In this document: positions 22,754 to 33,954 of the stretch, in pieces
How positions within the stretch are numbered: the stretch's first letter is position 1
Layout of the letters: each line of letters starts with the position of its first letter
Assembly: GCF_901000735.1 (NCBI RefSeq)
Contig: NC_081542.1
Span: forward strand, 34,277,243-34,341,242
DNA from: Corylus avellana
Taxonomy: Eukaryota; Streptophyta; Magnoliopsida; Fagales; Betulaceae
Direction: 5' to 3'
DNA length: 64,000 nucleotides
Translations under genes and position numbers: made by a program
The notes under the pieces: model-generated
What the model was told of the DNA's origin: nothing
Seen by the model: only the letters and a program-made list of their open reading frames with translations
The model's database searches: none

Positions 22754-23495
22754 AACCACCCCCACCAGATGAAGTTGACGCCCTCGTCGACTGGGTAGCT
22801 AAATACTCCAGGACCTTGTCCTCAAACTGCCATAGGGTAATGTCCCTCTCCCATGTTGCTTCTGACATGGGTGAGCCTCGCCACTGAACCAAATAATATA
22901 TTCTCCAATTCTTCTTGTGTTGGCCTTCCCTCTTGTGGTCCAAAATCTTATCCACTTTCTGCTCAAATACCTTCTGAACATTAGTTGGTGCCCTCTTTGG
23001 TTTACCACGACTTGGCTCCTCAACATCTTCATGGTATGGCTTGAGGAAACTCACATGGAAGGTAGGGTGTACCTTCAATCTTTTTGGCAGCTTCAAACGA
23101 TAGGCTACATTGCCTACCCGCTTTACTACTTCAAAGGGGCCATCATACTTGGGCATCAGCCCCTTATGGATCACTCCCCTTCGAAATTTTCTCAGAATTT
23201 TGTGGGGTAACTTCAGCATTACCTTATCTCCAACAGAAAACTCCAAGGATCGCCGCTTCTCATCGGCAAACTTCTTCATACGTTTCTGAGCTTTGGCCAA
23301 ACTGTCCCTGGCCTGTTGCAACAACTCCTGCTTTTCTCTAACAAATCTGAAGGTAGCAGGGCATCTTCCTCCAATTTTCTGTGTTGCAACTTCATAAGGG
23401 GCCAAGGGTTGATCACCAAAAACAAGCTTAGATGGACTCATCCCAGTTGTAGAGGACTTGTGCAAGTTGTATGCAAACTGGGCAACTTCCAACAA
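22741..23495 (-). pseudogene. Integrase C-terminus plus chromodomain
   Basis: This is the C-terminal end of a Ty3/gypsy Pol polyprotein. The first half holds integrase text (MLEVAQFAYNLHKSSTTGMS and KYDGPFEVVKRVGNVAYRL, a GPF/Y module); the second half is a chromodomain-like region around YYLVQWRGSPMSEATWE. Chromodomains are thought to direct integration to particular chromatin, and mark the element as a chromovirus. The frame runs through the polypurine tract and ends in the first bases of the LTR. It is intact over 251 residues, but the upstream integrase is broken, so no working polyprotein is expected. Confidence 0.85.
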
Positions 23496-23559
23496 CTTCA
23501 GCCAATTCTTCTGATTTGTTGAAGTATAATGCTCAAGTAGACTTCAAGCAAAGCATTAA

Positions 23560-24315
23560 CCCTTTCTATCTACCCATTTGTTTGAGGGTGATAGCTAGTA
23601 GAGAACTTCAATTCTGATCCCATCATATTGAACAAGGCAGTCCAAAACTACCCAGTAAACCTAAGATCTCTATCACTCACAATGTCTTCAGGTAGCCCAA
23701 AGATCTTGACTACATAGGCAAAGAACAGCATGGCAGCCAATTCAGCAAGGCAACTTCCTGGCACTGCAATAAAGACTGCATATTTCAAAAATTTGTCCAC
23801 AACCACCATCACAGCATTCATCCCTTCCACAGTAGGGAAACCCCCAAGAAAATCCATGGAAACTGAGGCCCAAGGTCTATCTGGAACAAGAAGTGGTTGC
23901 GGCAAACCAGCTTTCTTCCTTTGCTCCTTTTTGTCTTGTTAGCACACCAAACAAGTCCTTACATACAACTCCACTTCATCCATCAGGCGAGGCCAATAAT
24001 AAGATCTGGACAGAAGGGCAAATGTCCTTTCCTTCCCAGGATGTCATGTCCATTTGGTACTCCTTCAACAGTTCACGTCGTATTTCACCAGTAGGAACAT
24101 ATAATCGATGGCCTTTAGCATTCAACAAGCCATCTTTCAGTCAATACCGATGAACAATATCTGATTCTATCCATGAAGTTGGACTCAATTCTGGACAGAG
24201 TAGCAACTACCTCATCAGCATGCTTGCGGCTCAATGCATTAGCAACCTGGTTGTGTTTGCCAGGTTTGTGTACCCACACAAAGTCGTACTCTTGTAAAAA
24301 CTCCTACCATTGAGC
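23560..24315 (-). pseudogene. Integrase core, decayed
   Basis: The 23648-23905 frame contains the integrase core start RPWASVSMDFLGGFP with the first catalytic Asp, and IFGLPEDIVSDRDLRFTG with the second. Upstream (23906-24230) text like KGHRLYVPTGEIRRELL and VRTCLVC-type remains of the zinc-binding domain are readable only by switching frames. Stops and frameshifts separate this from the C-terminal part. In the family the enzyme inserts element DNA into the genome; this copy cannot be functional as read. Confidence 0.75.
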
Positions 24316-24900
24316 CTATTTTGGTGACAATTTTTTCTGAGTTTGAAAGAAAGTGTTGGCAACATTGTCAGTGCGAACCACAAACTTAGCCCCCAGTAAG
24401 TATACTCTCCATACCAGCAAACAATGAACAACAGCCAGAATTTTTTTCTCATGAGCAAAATATCTCTGCTCTGCCTCCTTCAACTTTCTGCTCTCATAGG
24501 CAACTTGATGCCCTTCTTGCACCAACACACCCCCAATGGCTCTGTCTAAGGCATCAGTGTGTACTTCAAATGGTAGTTCAAAGTTAGGCAGGTGCAAGAC
24601 AGGTTCACTTGCAACAGCAGCTTTCAGCTTGTCAAAGGCGGCTTGGCACTGATCTGTCCAAAGCCACTTCCCATCTTTCTTCAGTAGGTCAATGATGGGA
24701 ACTGCCTTCTTAGAGTAGGCAGCAATCCCAACACTGTCTTGGGTGGTGACCAATCTTGGATGGCCTTCACCTTGCCTTCATCCCTCAATATCTTTCCTGT
24801 ACTAATTTTGTGGCCTAAAAACAGAATCTCCCTGCGAGCAAACTCGCACTTCTCTTTCTTTACATAAAGAGAGTTCTCTCTCAACCGAGTTAGAACCAAC
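24316..24900 (-). pseudogene. Reverse transcriptase end and RNase H domain
   Basis: Two frames, 24681-24899 (EFARREILFLGHKIS, the thumb/connection region) and 24316-24753 (FEVHTDALDRAIGGVL, SRKLKEAEQRYFAHEKK and VVRTDN), together make the connection and RNase H part of Pol. The Asp in HTDA, the Glu in the EQRY/HEKE-like block and the RTDN Asp match the expected RNase H active-site positions. They overlap in different frames, showing a frameshift near 24750. Confidence 0.8.
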
Positions 24901-24910
24901 CTTAGATAGC

Positions 24911-25525
24911 TTAAATGATCAACAAAGACTTACTGTATACCACAATGTCATCTAGATAAACAACGTCAAATTTATCTATGTAATCATAAAAGACATCATT
25001 TATAAGGTTGCAAAAGGTAGCAGGGGCATTGGTGAGGCCAAACTGCATCACCAAAAATTTGAAAGAACTATACCGAGTTACACAGGTTGACTTGGGCTCA
25101 TCCCCCTCTACAATTCGTACTTGCCAATAACCAGAGCGCAAGTCCAGCTTGGTGTAGTAGGATACTCTGCTCAATCGATCGAAGAGGTCTTGGATCAAGG
25201 GCACAGGGTACTTATTCTTCATTGTAACCTTGTTCAAAGCCCTATAATCCAAACACATTCGAAGCAATCCATCCTTCTTCTTCTGGGAGAGCATTGGAGC
25301 ACCATAAGGAGCTTTGGAAGGTTGGATGAAACCTGTTTCCAGCAATTCAGTAAGTTGCCTATGCAATTCTGCCAACTCTTTTGGCGACATTCTGTATGGT
25401 GCACGAGCATGTGGTGTTGAACCCGACAACAACTCAATTATGTGGTCAACATTGCGTCTAGGCGGAAGAGTTCCGGGCAACTGAGGAGGCATAACATCCT
25501 CAAACTCTTCCAATAAACTCAGCAC
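24911..25525 (-). pseudogene. Reverse transcriptase core
   Basis: The frame has the Ty3/gypsy reverse transcriptase order: LPPRRNVDHIIELL, PYRMSPKELAELHRQL, KKKDGLLRMCLDYRALN, YTKLDLRSGYWQVRI and the catalytic YLDDIVVYSKS. It ends shortly after YLDD by a frameshift. Pol in this family copies element RNA to DNA. The core motifs are retained, but the flanking domains need other frames. Confidence 0.85.
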
Positions 25526-26090
25526 CTATTCTGGAGCATCCATACTTGTCTCCTCCTTAACTTCTCTCAAAGCAGCCAAGTAAGTAACATCCCCTTTTCT
25601 CAAGCCATGTTTGAGTTCCACGACTGGGAGGACACCATCCTTGCTATTGCCATGAGGAGGTGGTGCCCCTTTGATGGCCTTCACAAAGCAGGAGTGTGTC
25701 TTGTCCATGATCAACATTCCCCCCCAAGAAGGGCATGAGTATTGCTTTAGCTAACACAAAGAAATCATTTCCAAGAATGACATCAAAATCTTCCAAGGAA
25801 ACCACAAGAAAGTTTACCTTCCCTGTCCACTCTCCTACTTTCAAGGAGACTGCAAAAGCAATACCCACCACAGGTTGGGCTTCTGAGTTCACTGCCTTCA
25901 ACTTACTTGGGCACTTGCTTAGCTTCAACCCCAACTCTGTTATCATGCGAGCTGCCACAAAGTTGTGCGTAACCCCTGTGTCCAGCATGCCCGTGGTCTT
26001 TGAAGAGTTGGCCTCCATAGGAACATGCATCAAGTCAGTAGATGGCTCTGCCTTTAGGGCATTCAACCGCATTTGGAGAGGGTTCACATG
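25526..26090 (-). pseudogene. Aspartic protease region
   Basis: The 25644-26087 frame has MLDTGVTHNFVA, the DTG active-site triad of retropepsin-like proteases, and VILGNDFFVLAKA further on. A second frame (25526-25717) continues toward reverse transcriptase. In the family this enzyme matures Gag-Pol. The break between the two frames indicates decay. Confidence 0.8.
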
Positions 26091-26870
26091 AGCCTAAGCT
26101 TCTCCACCATCAGCTTCTTGATCTTCTTTAGTGACCAGAGCATTCAGTTTCTCCTTCTTTGGGCACTCCCTTGCCCTGTGAGGACCATTACACATGAAGC
26201 AGCCGAGATTGTTTTTGTTGGTCTGCTGTTTGTCAACAACCTTGCCCTTGGCCTTATCAGCTTTCCCTTTGAACTTAGGCTTTTCGTTGCCCACCTTTTT
26301 CTTACCCTTATCTTTCAACTTGGGTTTAGGTTTCTCCCCATCTTCTTTGCTCTGTCAAAAATCAACTAGCCCATCAGCAGTAGCCATGGCAGAAGGGAGA
26401 TCACGCACCCCCTATCTTCGTAGCTCAAGTTGAGCCTACACTTGTAATCCTAATATGAAATTGTACAGTTTGTCAGCCTCCGACATCTCTTTGATATCCA
26501 ACATCAAAGAACGAAATCGCTTCACATACTCTCTTACTGAGGTGGTATGCTTCAATTTCTTGAGTGAGTCCCTTGCAACCTATACGGTGTTGCGAAGGAA
26601 TTGATCTTTCAACTCCTTTCGAAGTGCTTCCTAGTTGTGATCTTTGGCCTACCAGAATCATCATCCTCCCTGGTATGCCACCATAACTTTGCATTGCCAT
26701 CCAAATACATGGTGGTGATGGTGACTCGTTTTGTTTCTGGAACACAAGCAACTTGAAAATACCACTCCATATCCCATAGGAAGTTTTCCAACTCCTTAGC
26801 ACTTCTAGCACCCACAAATGGCTTAGGTTTCGGCACTTTCAGCTTGGCCGTGACCTCCACTACTATTGTT
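26091..26870 (-). pseudogene. Gag capsid and zinc-knuckle region
   Basis: Frame 26609-26860 has KPKPFVGARSAKELENFLW and YLDGNAKLWW, typical plant Ty3/gypsy gag. Frame 26094-26318 has the zinc knuckle CFMCNGPHRARECPKK (C-x2-C-x4-H-x4-C) in a Lys-rich context. The middle (26320-26610) is readable only in pieces. The gag start is missing from this strand: it appears inverted at 26870-27107. Confidence 0.8.
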
Positions 26871-27107
26871 GAGCAGTTGGCTACTGCTTAGAAGGCCATT
26901 TTAGACTTGCAATCGTCCCTTGATGCCCATATTGCAGAGACCTTGCAACAGTTGGAAGATAGAGCTGAAGAGCATGCCGCCCTTGCAGCTCACCGTTTGG
27001 AAGGTATGGGAGAAGAGATCGAATCTATGTAGGATGATATCAAAGGGTTTTCATCCCACATTGATGCTGAGCTGGGCATTATAAAAAGGGATATTGGAGA
27101 ACAATGA
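26856..27107 (+). pseudogene. Inverted N-terminal gag fragment
   Basis: On the plus strand the text reads STTIVEQLATA, stop, KAILDLQSSLDAHIAETLQQ and on through a helical, Glu/Ala-rich segment to IIKRDIGEQ, with one further internal stop. Such a helical start precedes the capsid region in many plant gags, but the capsid here is coded on the opposite strand, starting at the same point. The simplest reading is an inversion of the gag start. It could instead be a piece from another copy. Confidence 0.55.
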
Positions 27108-27174
27108 TTCTATTAAGTCTTGATCAAATTTAAACGAACTCATGTCAAAGTAGATTCAAGTAGATCATTATCTA

Positions 27175-27349
27175 TAGCCTAGCTCAATCGGACTTGAGGG
27201 AGCACTTGCGGTTTCCACCGTCTAAGCTCTTCCTGTGCGGTTCCCAGCGGATAGGTGCTACTATGGTCACGCCCAGGTATGATAGCCACAATTGCTCTCC
27301 CCGGCCTACCATTTTTGAATAAAAATATAAAATAAAAAATAAAAATAAA
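27175..27349 (+). mobile_element. SINE, family 2, with 17-bp TSD
   Basis: A 175-bp body ending in an A-rich tail is flanked by AAGTAGATCATTATCTA at 27158-27174 and 27350-27366. The head has CTAGCTCAATCGGACTTGAG (A-box-like); a B-box is only faint. The inner block GGTGCTACTATGGTCACGCC and AGCCACAATTGCTC recurs, reversed, at 17560-17680 and 62805-62870. Confidence 0.85.
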
Positions 27350-27499
27350 AAGTAGATCATTATCTAATTAGAAAATTTTCTAATTACCATCTTAATGGTT
27401 GAGACTAAATGATCGGGCCATTTTGTCTTTCTTCTTCTTTTTTTTTTTTTAAACGGGATAGCATCGGTGCACTTGAAAGTCCACACAAAAGCACATGCA

Positions 27500-28099
27500 A
27501 CTCAGAGTCTAATGGGATAACCTAATCCAGTGAAGGCCATCCAACAACTCAAAGTCACTTTGGAACATCACTACTCGGCATGGAAGACTGTTGTCCTTCC
27601 CTCTCTTTGGCTTCCCCCTAGCTCTGGGAGTTTTAAAGGGAACTTTGATGTTGCCATTCGTGATAATTTTGCAGTGGCAGCCGCAGTGATCAGTGACTCT
27701 TCTAGTGAAGTTATTATAGCTGCTACTCAAAGACTTTCTTCTACTGATGTGCTTATGGGTGAAGCTGCTACAGCTCTCCTCTCTACCCTGTTGGCAGCCT
27801 CTGCACGTGTTGGGCATTTTCTTCTTACAGGGAGCAGTGAATCATAACCTCATTTTTTCTTCTTGACAGTTTTCTTCTTTTGTTTTTGACATTAGACTAG
27901 ATATATCTTCCTTTCATAGCTTGAATGCTATGAAAGTTTCTAAATGTGCCAATTATCACGCACACTTTAGCAAAATGAGCCACTACCCACTTTGTGTTTG
28001 GTAGCATTCCCACTAGTTCTTTCATTCTCTCTTCCATTAGAATCAAGAATGGCAAGAACCCCTGTGTAGCCCTTTCCTTATTCAATTAAAAAAAAAACT
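27500..28099 (+). pseudogene. L1-type LINE 3' end (RNase H-like domain)
   Basis: The open frame 27530-27847 has LWLPPSSGSFKGNFDVAI and VISDSSSEVIIAATQRL, matching the RNase H-like tail of plant L1 LINE ORF2. After a frameshift the end continues (FHSLNAMKVSKCANYHAH, then VFGSIPTSSF and IRIKNGK), followed by an A run at 28086-28098. CATGCAAC occurs on both sides (27493-27500 region and after the A run), a possible short target duplication. This is a 5'-truncated, broken copy, not a host gene. Confidence 0.7.
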
Positions 28100-28984
28100 C
28101 ATGCAACATGTTACATGTAAGGAGGAGTTAGATGTAGACTTGTGAACAACAAGACGTCTAGTAATAGATGTCTTAGTATGTTTTGTTAATAAGTAGTTTG
28201 GACTCTTAGCTCTTAAAGCAAACTCCACTATAGGCAAGGATGGAATCAGAAATTTTTATAGAGGGGGGCCAAAACATTAAGACAATAACTTTGTAACCTA
28301 GAGTCTTGTAGTAGTACAATTAGATATATTCTAGTATGTTTTTTTGGGTGTTTCTCGGTTGTCTGAATTTTCTTTTCATAATTTTTGTCTGTTTAATTTA
28401 TTTTTTGTTATTGTTCATTAGGAACTAAAAACTATTATAGTTGTTAAATAACAATTAGATATATTGTATATGCAATCAACTAACTTAAGACAGTTTAATT
28501 TTTTGTTGTTTAGTTTGAGCTTTTTATTTTAGTTGTTTTGGTGCCTTAACTTAGTTGACACCCATATGATAATGTATTTCGCATTGTAGAATCATCAATG
28601 GACTTAAGACCCCATTTTATTTACGTAGAAAAAAAAATTTAATTAGAAAAAAATTTGGGCCTAAAATGTAAACGTTTATGCTTTTCTAGATCTATCTCAA
28701 TATGATATGTTTATTGGAGATTATAAAATTTCAGCATGTGATATTCATGAACACTTTAATATAATTAGAATTCCTTGAGGCTATTAAGTTTTTCATGTCA
28801 TAAACAAAAACATAAAAATTTAATTTTTTTTTTAAAAAAAAAAAAAAAGAACTATGCAATTATCCTACATCAATATGTAAATAACAAAATTGACACGTTG
28901 CTAAAAGAGTTAAGATTGGGTCTTTTTATGAGTTTTTAAATGAAATTTAGGTATTTATAATAGGCCATAAAAATGTTCCCCCTC
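28100..28984. other. AT-rich intergenic sequence
   Basis: AAGGATGGAATCAGAAATTT and GAGGGGGGCC at 28229-28270 and the C-rich CCCCCTCCCCCTCCCC near 28979 could be ends of an old DNA element, but I could not confirm TIRs. An A/T run lies at 28817-28849. No gene is supported. Confidence 0.35.
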
Positions 28985-30830
28985 CCCCTCCCCAGTCTAA
29001 TTAAAAGGGGGAGAAAGGGACTACAAGGGAGAGTCCTTCCCACTCTTAATCCGGATGAAAGAGAGAATGAGAGAACCTAAGAGAATGCTACCAAACACAA
29101 GATGGGTAGCGGCCCAATTAGTTAACGCATGTGCATGAAAATTGGTACATCTAGACACTTTCGAAGCATTCCAGCTTCGAAAGGAGGAAAGATCAACACA
29201 TATGTCAGAAATTACAGAAGCAAAATGCCAAGCAAAAAGAGAACACTACAAAAAAAAGGATGGTTACTGACGTAGCAAACAGTAATCAAATTTTGCCATG
29301 TTACTAATTATTGACGTGCCAAAAGTGGCACGTCAACAAATTTTTTTTTTATGTGTTGAATATGACACGTCAATATTTACTGACGTGTTACAATCAACAC
29401 GTCAGGAAATTTAAATTCAATTTAATTTTTAAAAAATTTATTTAAAAAATTTAATATTTAAATATTTATTGACGTGCTAAAATTAGACACGTCAATATTT
29501 CTTTATTTTTTATTTTTAAATATCAAGTTTATTTATATATATATATATTTTTGACGTGCTAACCTAGCACATCCAAAAAAAAAAAAAAAAACTAGCAGAA
29601 CATTCAACTTTAATTTTTCATCTTCTTTCCCTCTTTTATTATTTATTCTCTCCCCATATCTTCTTTTCTTATTTAATTCCAGATCTTCTTTCCTCCCTCT
29701 CATTCCTCCTCTTTCTCTCTACACCCATGCAGCAAAGCTCCATCTTCTCTCAATCTATTCAATCTCCTCTTCTCTCTCTCTCAATCTCTCCAGGAAGGTG
29801 CTAGAGCTAGGAAGAAAGCAGCATCAAGAAGAAGAAGAAAAAGAAAAGGAGAAGAGAAGATCGAAGAAGAGAAGCAAAAAAAAAAAAAAAGAGAAGAAGA
29901 TCGAAGAATAGAGATTTTTGATTTGAAGAAGCTCTAATTTGGTTTATTTTGATTTAATTTTAAAGATTTTTTATTTTTGATTTGAAGAGAAGAAGATCGA
30001 GGAAGCATAAGGTTTATTTTTTGATTTGGGTTTTTTATTTTTTGAAGATTTTTTGGGTTTGGATTTTTGAAAATAGAGGAAAGAAAAGAACCGTAGGGGA
30101 GAAACGTACGGTTGTATTCCAGAATTATATATATATTATTTTAATTTAAAAAAATCCATAAAAAATTTAAAAAAAGAAAAATTATTTTTTTAATAATTTT
30201 TAAATTACTGACGTGTCAAAAAGTGACACGTCAAAAAAAATTTCTGACATGCCAATTTTGACATGTCAGAAAATTCTGACGTGTTACATCTGACACGTCA
30301 AAAATGCCCTGACATGAAAATTTTTTGACGTGTCAGACCACCTGACACGTCAGAAAACCCATGTCAACAAAAAATTTGTTTTTCTAGTGGAAGGCTGGTT
30401 CAATGCAAGAATCACCAGAAGCGCATCCCCTTCAAAGGAGAAAACATCCATGCTAGAAGACCGGGCCAACCGAGTAGTAAGAAGAGCAGCAGTGGCTTCT
30501 CCCAAAAGGACATCAGAGGAGAGAAGCTTCAAGGTAGCCGCAGCAAAAATCTCCCTAGAAGAGTCACTAAGCACTGCTACTGCAACTGCAAAATTGCCTC
30601 TTATGGCAACATCAAAATTCTCCTTGATACCGCCTACACGAGGGGGAAGCCATTAAGGAGGGGAGATAGGCATTTTTCCAGGCCGAGAGATGGAAGCCCA
30701 AAGTAGAAAGAAGTTGCTGAGTAACCTTATCCGAATCAGGTTGGGTAGCCTCATGAATCAATTTGTTCCTGGACAGCCAAATTAAATACGAAGTGAGGAC
30801 AGCAAATAATTGAAATTTAGGATTAAATTC
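28985..30830 (-). pseudogene. L1-type LINE 3' end, split by a CACTA-type element
   Basis: On the minus strand the upstream part (30830-30390) reads LTSYLIWLSRNKLIHEA, then the RNase H-like SDSSREIFAAATLKLLSSD and EGDALLVILALNQPS. After the 1146-bp insertion (29244-30389) it resumes with NFHAHALTNWAATHLVFG and ends with RIKSGKD near 28990. This matches the tail of plant LINE ORF2, the same family as 27500-28099. No frame spans it all. Confidence 0.75.
29244..30389. mobile_element. CACTA-type non-autonomous element, 3-bp TSD
   Basis: Ends are CACTACAAAAAAAAGG and the complement CACTAGAAAAACAAAT. GAA flanks both sides (29241-29243, 30390-30392). Both subterminal regions have many TGACGTGTCA/TGACACGTCA-like repeats in both orientations, as expected for CACTA transposase-binding regions. 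The core (29590-30110) is CT-rich then GA-rich with no transposase frame. It interrupts a LINE tail. Confidence 0.85.
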
Positions 30831-30950
30831 ACTTTACCCCCTTGAAGTTTCAGCAATTCGAACTCCAATGTTTAAAAATTGGCAATGTACTCCCATAATG
30901 TTTTAAAAATTTTCAATTCAGACCCTTCGTTACTAATTTCCGTCTAATTA
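30823..30950. repeat. Half of a foldback MITE
   Basis: TTCACTTTACCCCCTTGAAG, GGCAATGTACTCCC and CCTTCGTTACTAATTTCCG match the left arm of 13211-13551. The right arm is missing; the 378-bp tandem unit begins where it should be. Confidence 0.65.
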
Positions 30951-31691
30951 GACGAAAATCATCCTACGTGCGTCTTATGTGAAATTTTGATGTCATTTAT
31001 TTTAAAATGAAGGTAATTACTAATTTCATAAGTTTTAATTAGGACAAAATTGAAATAGATGACATGAAAATTTGGAAAGAGAGATGAGAAGATGCTCATA
31101 TTTTTATTTTTTATACTCTCAACTTTTTTCCATCGTCGTCTTCTTTCTTTGTTTCATTTATTTATTTATTTATTTAAAGTAGGCAGAGGATAGAAGGGTT
31201 AACAAATTGGTAGAGCAGAGCGGCGGGAGAAGCGGATATTGCCAGGTGAGTGGGTCCCACGTATGACACGCGCACGCATGCACGCATATCCATTGGCAAT
31301 TAGCATAGGTTTTTGAGCCAAATAATTAGATGAAAATCATCTCATGTGCGTCTTATGTGAAATTTTAATATTATTTATTCTAAAATGAAAATAATTACAT
31401 ACTTTTATTAGTTTTAATTAGGACAAAATTGAAATGGATTGGATGAAAATTTGGAAAGACAAAAATGAGAAGATGCTCATATTTTTATTTTTTATACTCT
31501 CAACTTTTTTCCATCGTCGTCTTCTTTCTTTGTTTCATTTATTTATTTATTTAAAGTAGGCAGAGGCCAGAAGGGTTAACAAATTGGTAGAGTAGAGTGG
31601 CGGGAGAAGCGGAGATTACCAGGTGAGTGGGTCCCACGTATGACACGCACGCACGCATATCCATTGGCAATTGGCATAGGTTTTTGAGCCA
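30951..31691. repeat. Tandem direct duplication, period about 378 bp
   Basis: Two units, 30951-31328 and 31329-31691, share nearly all text, including TGCGTCTTATGTGAAATTTT, CCATCGTCGTCTTCTTTC and GTGAGTGGGTCCCACGTATG. They differ by small indels in the TTTA and CACGCA runs. No coding role is visible. Confidence 0.85.
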
Positions 31692-31990
31692 AACAAAGCT
31701 CAAAAAAAGAAACAAACAAATTTGTTGTGTCAGTTTCATCCGCACCTACAACTGTGTGATCGTGATGCTGATGCGGCGGGGATTAGAGTACTGTGAGTCC
31801 CCACATTTGGCATCATTTTTGTAGGACAAAATAAAAAAGGACTTGATTTTCGTTTTGTTTCCTTCCAAATTCCAATATGCCATAAATAATCATACCTCCC
31901 ACGCACTTGGTTGCTTTTGTATGGAGGAGGTTCCAACTTTTAACTTTCAAACCAAATATTTTTGAATTTTGTTTGTTTTTTTTTTTAATT
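31692..31990. other. Intergenic sequence, nothing recognised
   Basis: No supported gene or repeat. Confidence 0.35.
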
Positions 31991-32310
31991 TTTATATTCA
32001 AATCTAAAATTTTTAGGGTGGACCCCTTTGTGTGGGTGGGGGGACCACCCCTGTGGCCAAACCAAATATATATATATATATATATTTTTTATATTCAAAT
32101 ATAAAATTTTTAAGGTTGACCCTCTTAGGGTGGCCGAACTCACACTCAGGTCAAACGGAGTTGGCAGAGTCACCCCTAAGGCTCTTGGGGGTAATTCGGT
32201 CACTCCCAATTTTTAAGTTGAGAGTGACTGAATCACTCCATATGCCATACTGGCCACTAGCTAAAATGGAGGTGACCGGCCACCCCATGGCCAAAATGGG
32301 GGTACTCCCA
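31990..32310. repeat. GGGGTGG/CCACCCC-rich repeat
   Basis: The GC-rich stretch carries GTGGGTGGGGGGACCACCCC, AGGGTGGCCG and ACCGGCCACCCCAT, like the cores at 13655-13960 and 63730-64000. A TATTCAAATMTAAAATTTTTA block occurs twice, at 31994 and 32091. An (AT)n run lies at 32066-32086. Element ends were not found. Confidence 0.55.
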
Positions 32311-33954
32311 ATTTTCTACTCTTTTTTTATTATTATTTTATTTTATTTTATTTATTTTAGTTACCATTATTTTTTGCAGCATATGTGGCACCAAAAGCAT
32401 AGGTACCAACTATGATATAATGACATGTCATCCAATCTGCTGATTTGGCATCAATATGTGGCATTCGAGACATGTGTCATCATTTTACGCATGTTAACGT
32501 GGAGATCCATTAAATATTTGAACAGAAGCACCAAGTATGTATTTTTAATAATCACAAGTACCACTTGTAACATTTTTTGAAACCAAGAAGTCTATTTGAT
32601 TTTAGGACTAATCAAGAACCAAAATTACATCTACCCCTTAATTTTTTCCTTTTAATTTCTGAAACACAAGGATACTTGGTTTGGGCAAGTATCTCAACCA
32701 TACAAACATTAGTAAATATATAAAAATCATCTTACTTTAATATAATTAAAATAAAATGTTTCATTGTCCAATCCATGAGCGCACATGCATACACTTTTGG
32801 GCCACGTCAAAAGAGTTTTGACTTTTCATCTTACTTTACTTTTTCGCAATCTTAGGGCTCCTTTGTGACTTTGTCCCCCTGTTGGGTTCTTTTTTTAAAA
32901 AAAAAATAGGGAGATGTCATGTAGTAACATTCATTTGTCGGCAGCTGCACAGTAAAGGATTAGATAATAAGAATCGCAAATCTTATCTCAAGTCTGATTA
33001 AGCCAAAGCTAAAAGTTAGTTCTAACAGGATATCAATATGAATCAAGACGATTTACATTAATTAGGCATGAAAATTGTCATTACAGGATTGAAACTCATA
33101 TCATGGATAGTATATATCTAACCATTTTGAAAATTTTCTTGCGCCATTAAACCACCACTTTAGATAGCGGATTCATATGCTTTCAACGCATTATTAGGTC
33201 CCCAAACAGATTTTGGACAAGATCGAATGCTAAAATTAAGCAGAAATTTAGAAGCAACATAGCACTTTTAGAGAAATATTTTTAAGTGCATGCGTTTTAG
33301 TATATGTTACTGCAAAAAATAAATATGAATATACCAAATACAGACATGCACATATATCAAAACACGAAGTTCTTAAACTAAGATGTTCCCAAATTGAGTA
33401 CATATCATACGTATGGCCCAAATGGCCTATAAATGGAACCAAGCCACGTCAAAGGCGAACTCGAGTGTTGAAATTTGACCCAATCCAAAAATAGAAACAT
33501 TTTGTCCAAATAATTGTCTGGTTCTTTGGTTGTTCTTATAGAAGAAGATTGAGATATTCTTATTATATTATTGGTATCTGCATACCAACATAAAAATAAA
33601 AAATAAAAATAAAAAAATAAAAAAAAAATAAAAAAAAATTCTGTTCGTGTAAATTCAAGAGTTAGTTATGATAAAAACTATCTCTAGTAAGATCAAGACT
33701 TTCAACATTTACTCATAAACCATGCAATCATGGCTATTTTCTTCTTCTTTAATTTTTTTTGTTTAATACTTTACATTTCTCTCCACTACCAACAAAAATA
33801 AACATGATTTGGTCATCGTTGATGCTATTAGCGACAACAAGGTTGTCGCCAATGACAATAGTCATACGTCACAATTATACTGTCGAGAAAAAGTTATTAG
33901 CAATGATTTTTAATGTTATTGGCTAGTTAAAGTAATGATTAAGTAATTATATTT
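32311..33954. other. Intergenic AT-rich sequence
   Basis: Contains a worn SINE family-2 head (about 33060-33165) and an A-rich (AAAAATA)n run at 33590-33640. Otherwise nothing is supported. Confidence 0.4.
33060..33165 (-). mobile_element. SINE family 2 head fragment
   Basis: CATTTTGAAAATTTTCTTGC and GCCATTAAACCACCACTTTA parallel 62985-63030, the tRNA-like head end of the family-2 copy there. Confidence 0.45.

Noticed and set aside
22079..22765. Several 80-120-residue frames
   Set aside because: All lie within the LTR; frames exist on both strands with no domain.
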